Part shown: positions 62,300 through 64,000 of the stretch, one piece after another
How the letters are laid out: the number at the start of each line of letters is the position of its first letter
Numbering within the stretch: the first letter of the stretch is position 1
Assembly (NCBI RefSeq): GCF_900129505.1
Contig: NZ_LT670818.1
Span: forward strand, 5,923,001-5,987,000
Origin: Bradyrhizobium erythrophlei
Lineage (GTDB): Bacteria; Pseudomonadota; Alphaproteobacteria; Rhizobiales; Xanthobacteraceae
Length of the DNA stretch: 64,000 bases
Direction: 5' to 3'
Translations under genes and position numbers: made by a program
The notes under the pieces: model-generated
What the model was told of the DNA's origin: nothing
What the model saw: the letters and a program-made list of their open reading frames with translations, nothing else
Database searches by the model: none

Positions 62300-63214
62300 A
62301 TGACGGTTACCACGATCGCCGCCATCGCCCCCGAGGTCGCGCCGACCGGGCAGTCGGTCAATCGCCGGATCCTCGGCGCGGCCTGGCGGATGACGAGCTT
62401 TCGCATCGGCCTGTTCATCTTCATCGCCTTGCTGCTGGCTTCGGCGATCTATCCCGAATTGTCGTCAATGAGCGCGACCAAGATGGTCGTGAAGGACAAG
62501 TTTCTGCCGCCGCTGTTCATCGGCGACAATTGGAGCTGGGGGCATCCGCTCGGCACCGACCAGCTCGGCCGCGATATGCTGCTGCGCTGCCTGATCGGGC
62601 TGCGCTATTCACTGATGATCGGCATCATCACGGTGGTGCTGATCTTCATCATCGGCTGCGGTCTCGGCCTGTTCGCGGGCTTCAAGGGCAAGTGGTGGGA
62701 CACCATCATCATGCGGATTACCGACGCGCAATTGTCGGTGCCGATGATCATCCTGGCGATCACCATCCTCGGCGTGTCCCGACCGACCGTGGAGACCATC
62801 ATCATCGTGCTGGCATTGTCGGGCTGGCCACTCTATGCGCGGGTCGCGCGTAGTGCCGCGGTGACCGAGCGCGGCCTGGAATATGTTCGGGGACTTCGCG
62901 TGCTCGGCGCAGGAGACTGGCGACTCCTGCTGTTGTTCGCGGCGCCCAACATCCTGCCACCGATCGCCTTTGTCGCCGTGCTGGACGTCGCGCGGATGAT
63001 GATCTTCGAGGCCATCCTCGGCTTTCTCGGCCTCGGCATCCAGCCGCCGACACCGAGCTTCGGCAGCATCATCGCCGATGCCCGCAAATACCTGATCAAC
63101 GCCTGGTGGATAGCTACCAGCCCGGGCGTGTTCCTGGCGGTGGCGCTGACCTCGATCAATCTGATGGGTGCGGCGCTGGAGAAGGCGCGCAACCGGATCT
63201 ACGGAGGCCTGTGA
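62300..63214 (+). CDS. dipeptide-type ABC permease (DppC-like)
   Basis: A 304-residue permease, the DppC partner. Text: SFRIGLFIFIALLLASAIYP, WGHPLGTDQLGRDMLLRCLI (the GTDxxGRD motif) and the coupling loop GLEYVRGLRVLGAGDWRLLL, ending EKARNRIYGGL. About six helices are predicted. It begins one base after the DppB-like stop, so translation is coupled. The expected length and motifs are present. Confidence 0.93.
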   Translation: MTVTTIAAIAPEVAPTGQSVNRRILGAAWRMTSFRIGLFIFIALLLASAIYPELSSMSATKMVVKDKFLPPLFIGDNWSWGHPLGTDQLGRDMLLRCLIGLRYSLMIGIITVVLIFIIGCGLGLFAGFKGKWWDTIIMRITDAQLSVPMIILAITILGVSRPTVETIIIVLALSGWPLYARVARSAAVTERGLEYVRGLRVLGAGDWRLLLLFAAPNILPPIAFVAVLDVARMMIFEAILGFLGLGIQPPTPSFGSIIADARKYLINAWWIATSPGVFLAVALTSINLMGAALEKARNRIYGGL

Positions 63215-63215
63215 G

Positions 63216-64000
63216 ATGGATCTGTCGCTGATCCTCGAAGTCGACAACCTCACCGTCGGGCCACTCGCCGCGGGATCGGCGCCGATCCTCGACGGCATCA
63301 GCTTTCGCCTCCACGCCTCGGAGATCTTCGGCATCTATGGCGAAAGCGGCGCCGGCAAGACGGTACTCAGCCGTGCGCTCGCCGACTGGCTTCCGGACAG
63401 CCTGCAGTACCGCGCCGGGCGTGTGATGTTCGCCGGGCAGGATACGCTGAAGAAGTCCGCCAACGGCACGTTCCGGGTCGGCCGCGACATCGCCTATATC
63501 GGCTCGAAGCCGCAGAGCTCGCTCGACCCGACCATTCCGGTCGGCAGCCAGATCGCCGAAAAACTGCATAGTGTACGACCGGAATGGAATCCGTCGGAAT
63601 GCCGCGATCGGGTGGTTCAATTGCTCGGCGAGGTCCGGATTCCCTCGCCCAGGGAACGCTACTGGGAATATCCGTCGAAATTTTCCGGCGGCATGATGCA
63701 GCGCGCCATGATCGTCGATGCGATCTGCGCCGAGCCTGCCGTTTTGATCGCCGACAACATCACCCAGCCGCTCGATGTTACCATCGCCGCACAGATCGTG
63801 ACGCTGTTGCACGATCTCTGCCTGCGCCACAAGATGGCGACCATCTATCTGACCTCGTCGCTGCCGATCCTTGGCCAGTTCGGAAACCGCACGGCCGTGC
63901 TCCACCACGGCCGCTTCGTCGAGCAGCAGCCGTTCAACGAACTGCTGAAGGCGCCGCAGACCGACTACGCGCGGAAGGCCATCGACAGCGTGCCGCGAAT
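63216..64000 (+). CDS. dipeptide-type ABC ATPase with degenerate site (partial, right edge)
   Basis: The first 261 codons of an ABC ATPase, cut off by the window edge. Walker A GESGAGKT (42-49) and the signature FSGGMMQR (156-163) are intact. Three catalytic residues differ from DppD: the Q-loop Gln is Ser 97 (YIGSKPQSSLDP), the Walker B Glu is Asn 181 (LIADNITQPLDV), and the switch His is Ser 214 (YLTSSLP). It starts one base after the DppC-like stop. It probably pairs with a DppF-like ATPase outside the window in an asymmetric transporter, with only one hydrolytic site. The ATG at 63216 has GGAGG upstream. Confidence 0.88.
   Translation, partial: MDLSLILEVDNLTVGPLAAGSAPILDGISFRLHASEIFGIYGESGAGKTVLSRALADWLPDSLQYRAGRVMFAGQDTLKKSANGTFRVGRDIAYIGSKPQSSLDPTIPVGSQIAEKLHSVRPEWNPSECRDRVVQLLGEVRIPSPRERYWEYPSKFSGGMMQRAMIVDAICAEPAVLIADNITQPLDVTIAAQIVTLLHDLCLRHKMATIYLTSSLPILGQFGNRTAVLHHGRFVEQQPFNELLKAPQTDYARKAIDSVPR

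Noticed and set aside
61291..62424. Asp/His-rich minus-strand frame
   Set aside because: Antisense of DppB-like and DppC-like genes; composition is typical of shadows of membrane proteins.

Overview
The window looks like a piece of chromosome from a high-GC alphaproteobacterium of the Bradyrhizobium type (Nitrobacteraceae). This rests on overall composition, several small proteins and DUF families I associate with that group, the Fdh operon layout and the many Bradyrhizobium-like phage and recombinase relics. It is an inference from recognised families, not a database result.

Layout. (1) About 0.3-9.2 kb is an extracellular polysaccharide locus: a WecG/TagA-type glycosyltransferase and a UDP-glucuronate decarboxylase on the minus strand, then on the plus strand a Wza-like export protein, an O-antigen-ligase/polymerase-like membrane protein, a secreted beta-helix protein and a polyprenyl-phosphate sugar transferase. 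A collapsed sugar-nucleotide epimerase relic sits between the last two. (2) About 9.6-24.9 kb is a decaying accessory region around a tRNA-Gln(CTG) gene. It holds a ruined serine recombinase, a complete tyrosine integrase with a frameshifted excisionase-like partner, split resolvase pieces, three copies of an integrase 3' end, a phage terminase remnant, several very small membrane-protein genes, an intact flavin monooxygenase, a Crp/Fnr pseudogene, a Gly-Cys repeat secreted peptide and an RlpA-like protein. (3) About 25.0-36.1 kb is a divergent catabolic cluster. Leftward it has a polyamine-type ABC transporter with a fused permease and an LLM flavin monooxygenase. Rightward it has a class II aldolase, an HpaB-type monooxygenase, a flavin reductase, RidA, DUF1028 and a LysR regulator. 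No complete known pathway matches this set. (4) About 37.9-49.9 kb is a respiratory formate dehydrogenase locus: a WD40-cytochrome c fusion, a multi-cluster ferredoxin protein, accessory proteins (ligase-like, DUF6505-, DUF3305-, DUF3306-type), a TorD chaperone fused to an HTH, and the Fdh alpha, beta and gamma subunits. One accessory gene (DUF6352-like) has lost its middle. (5) About 50-56 kb has small proteins, an MHS-family MFS transporter, an SPW-like membrane protein, an orphan type I glutamine synthetase and a response-regulator fragment. (6) About 56.2-64 kb has a dimethylformamidase large-subunit-like protein, a HAD phosphatase and a dipeptide-type ABC transporter running off the right edge.

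How the genes work together. The polysaccharide genes plausibly make and export one glycan. The 25-36 kb cluster reads as an import, oxidise and deaminate module for an unidentified nitrogenous or aromatic compound. The Fdh locus would couple periplasmic formate oxidation to the quinone pool. The last cluster suggests uptake and hydrolysis of an amide or peptide-like substrate. Many single-base frameshifts lie in region 2; they may be true decay or, in short homopolymers, sequence errors.
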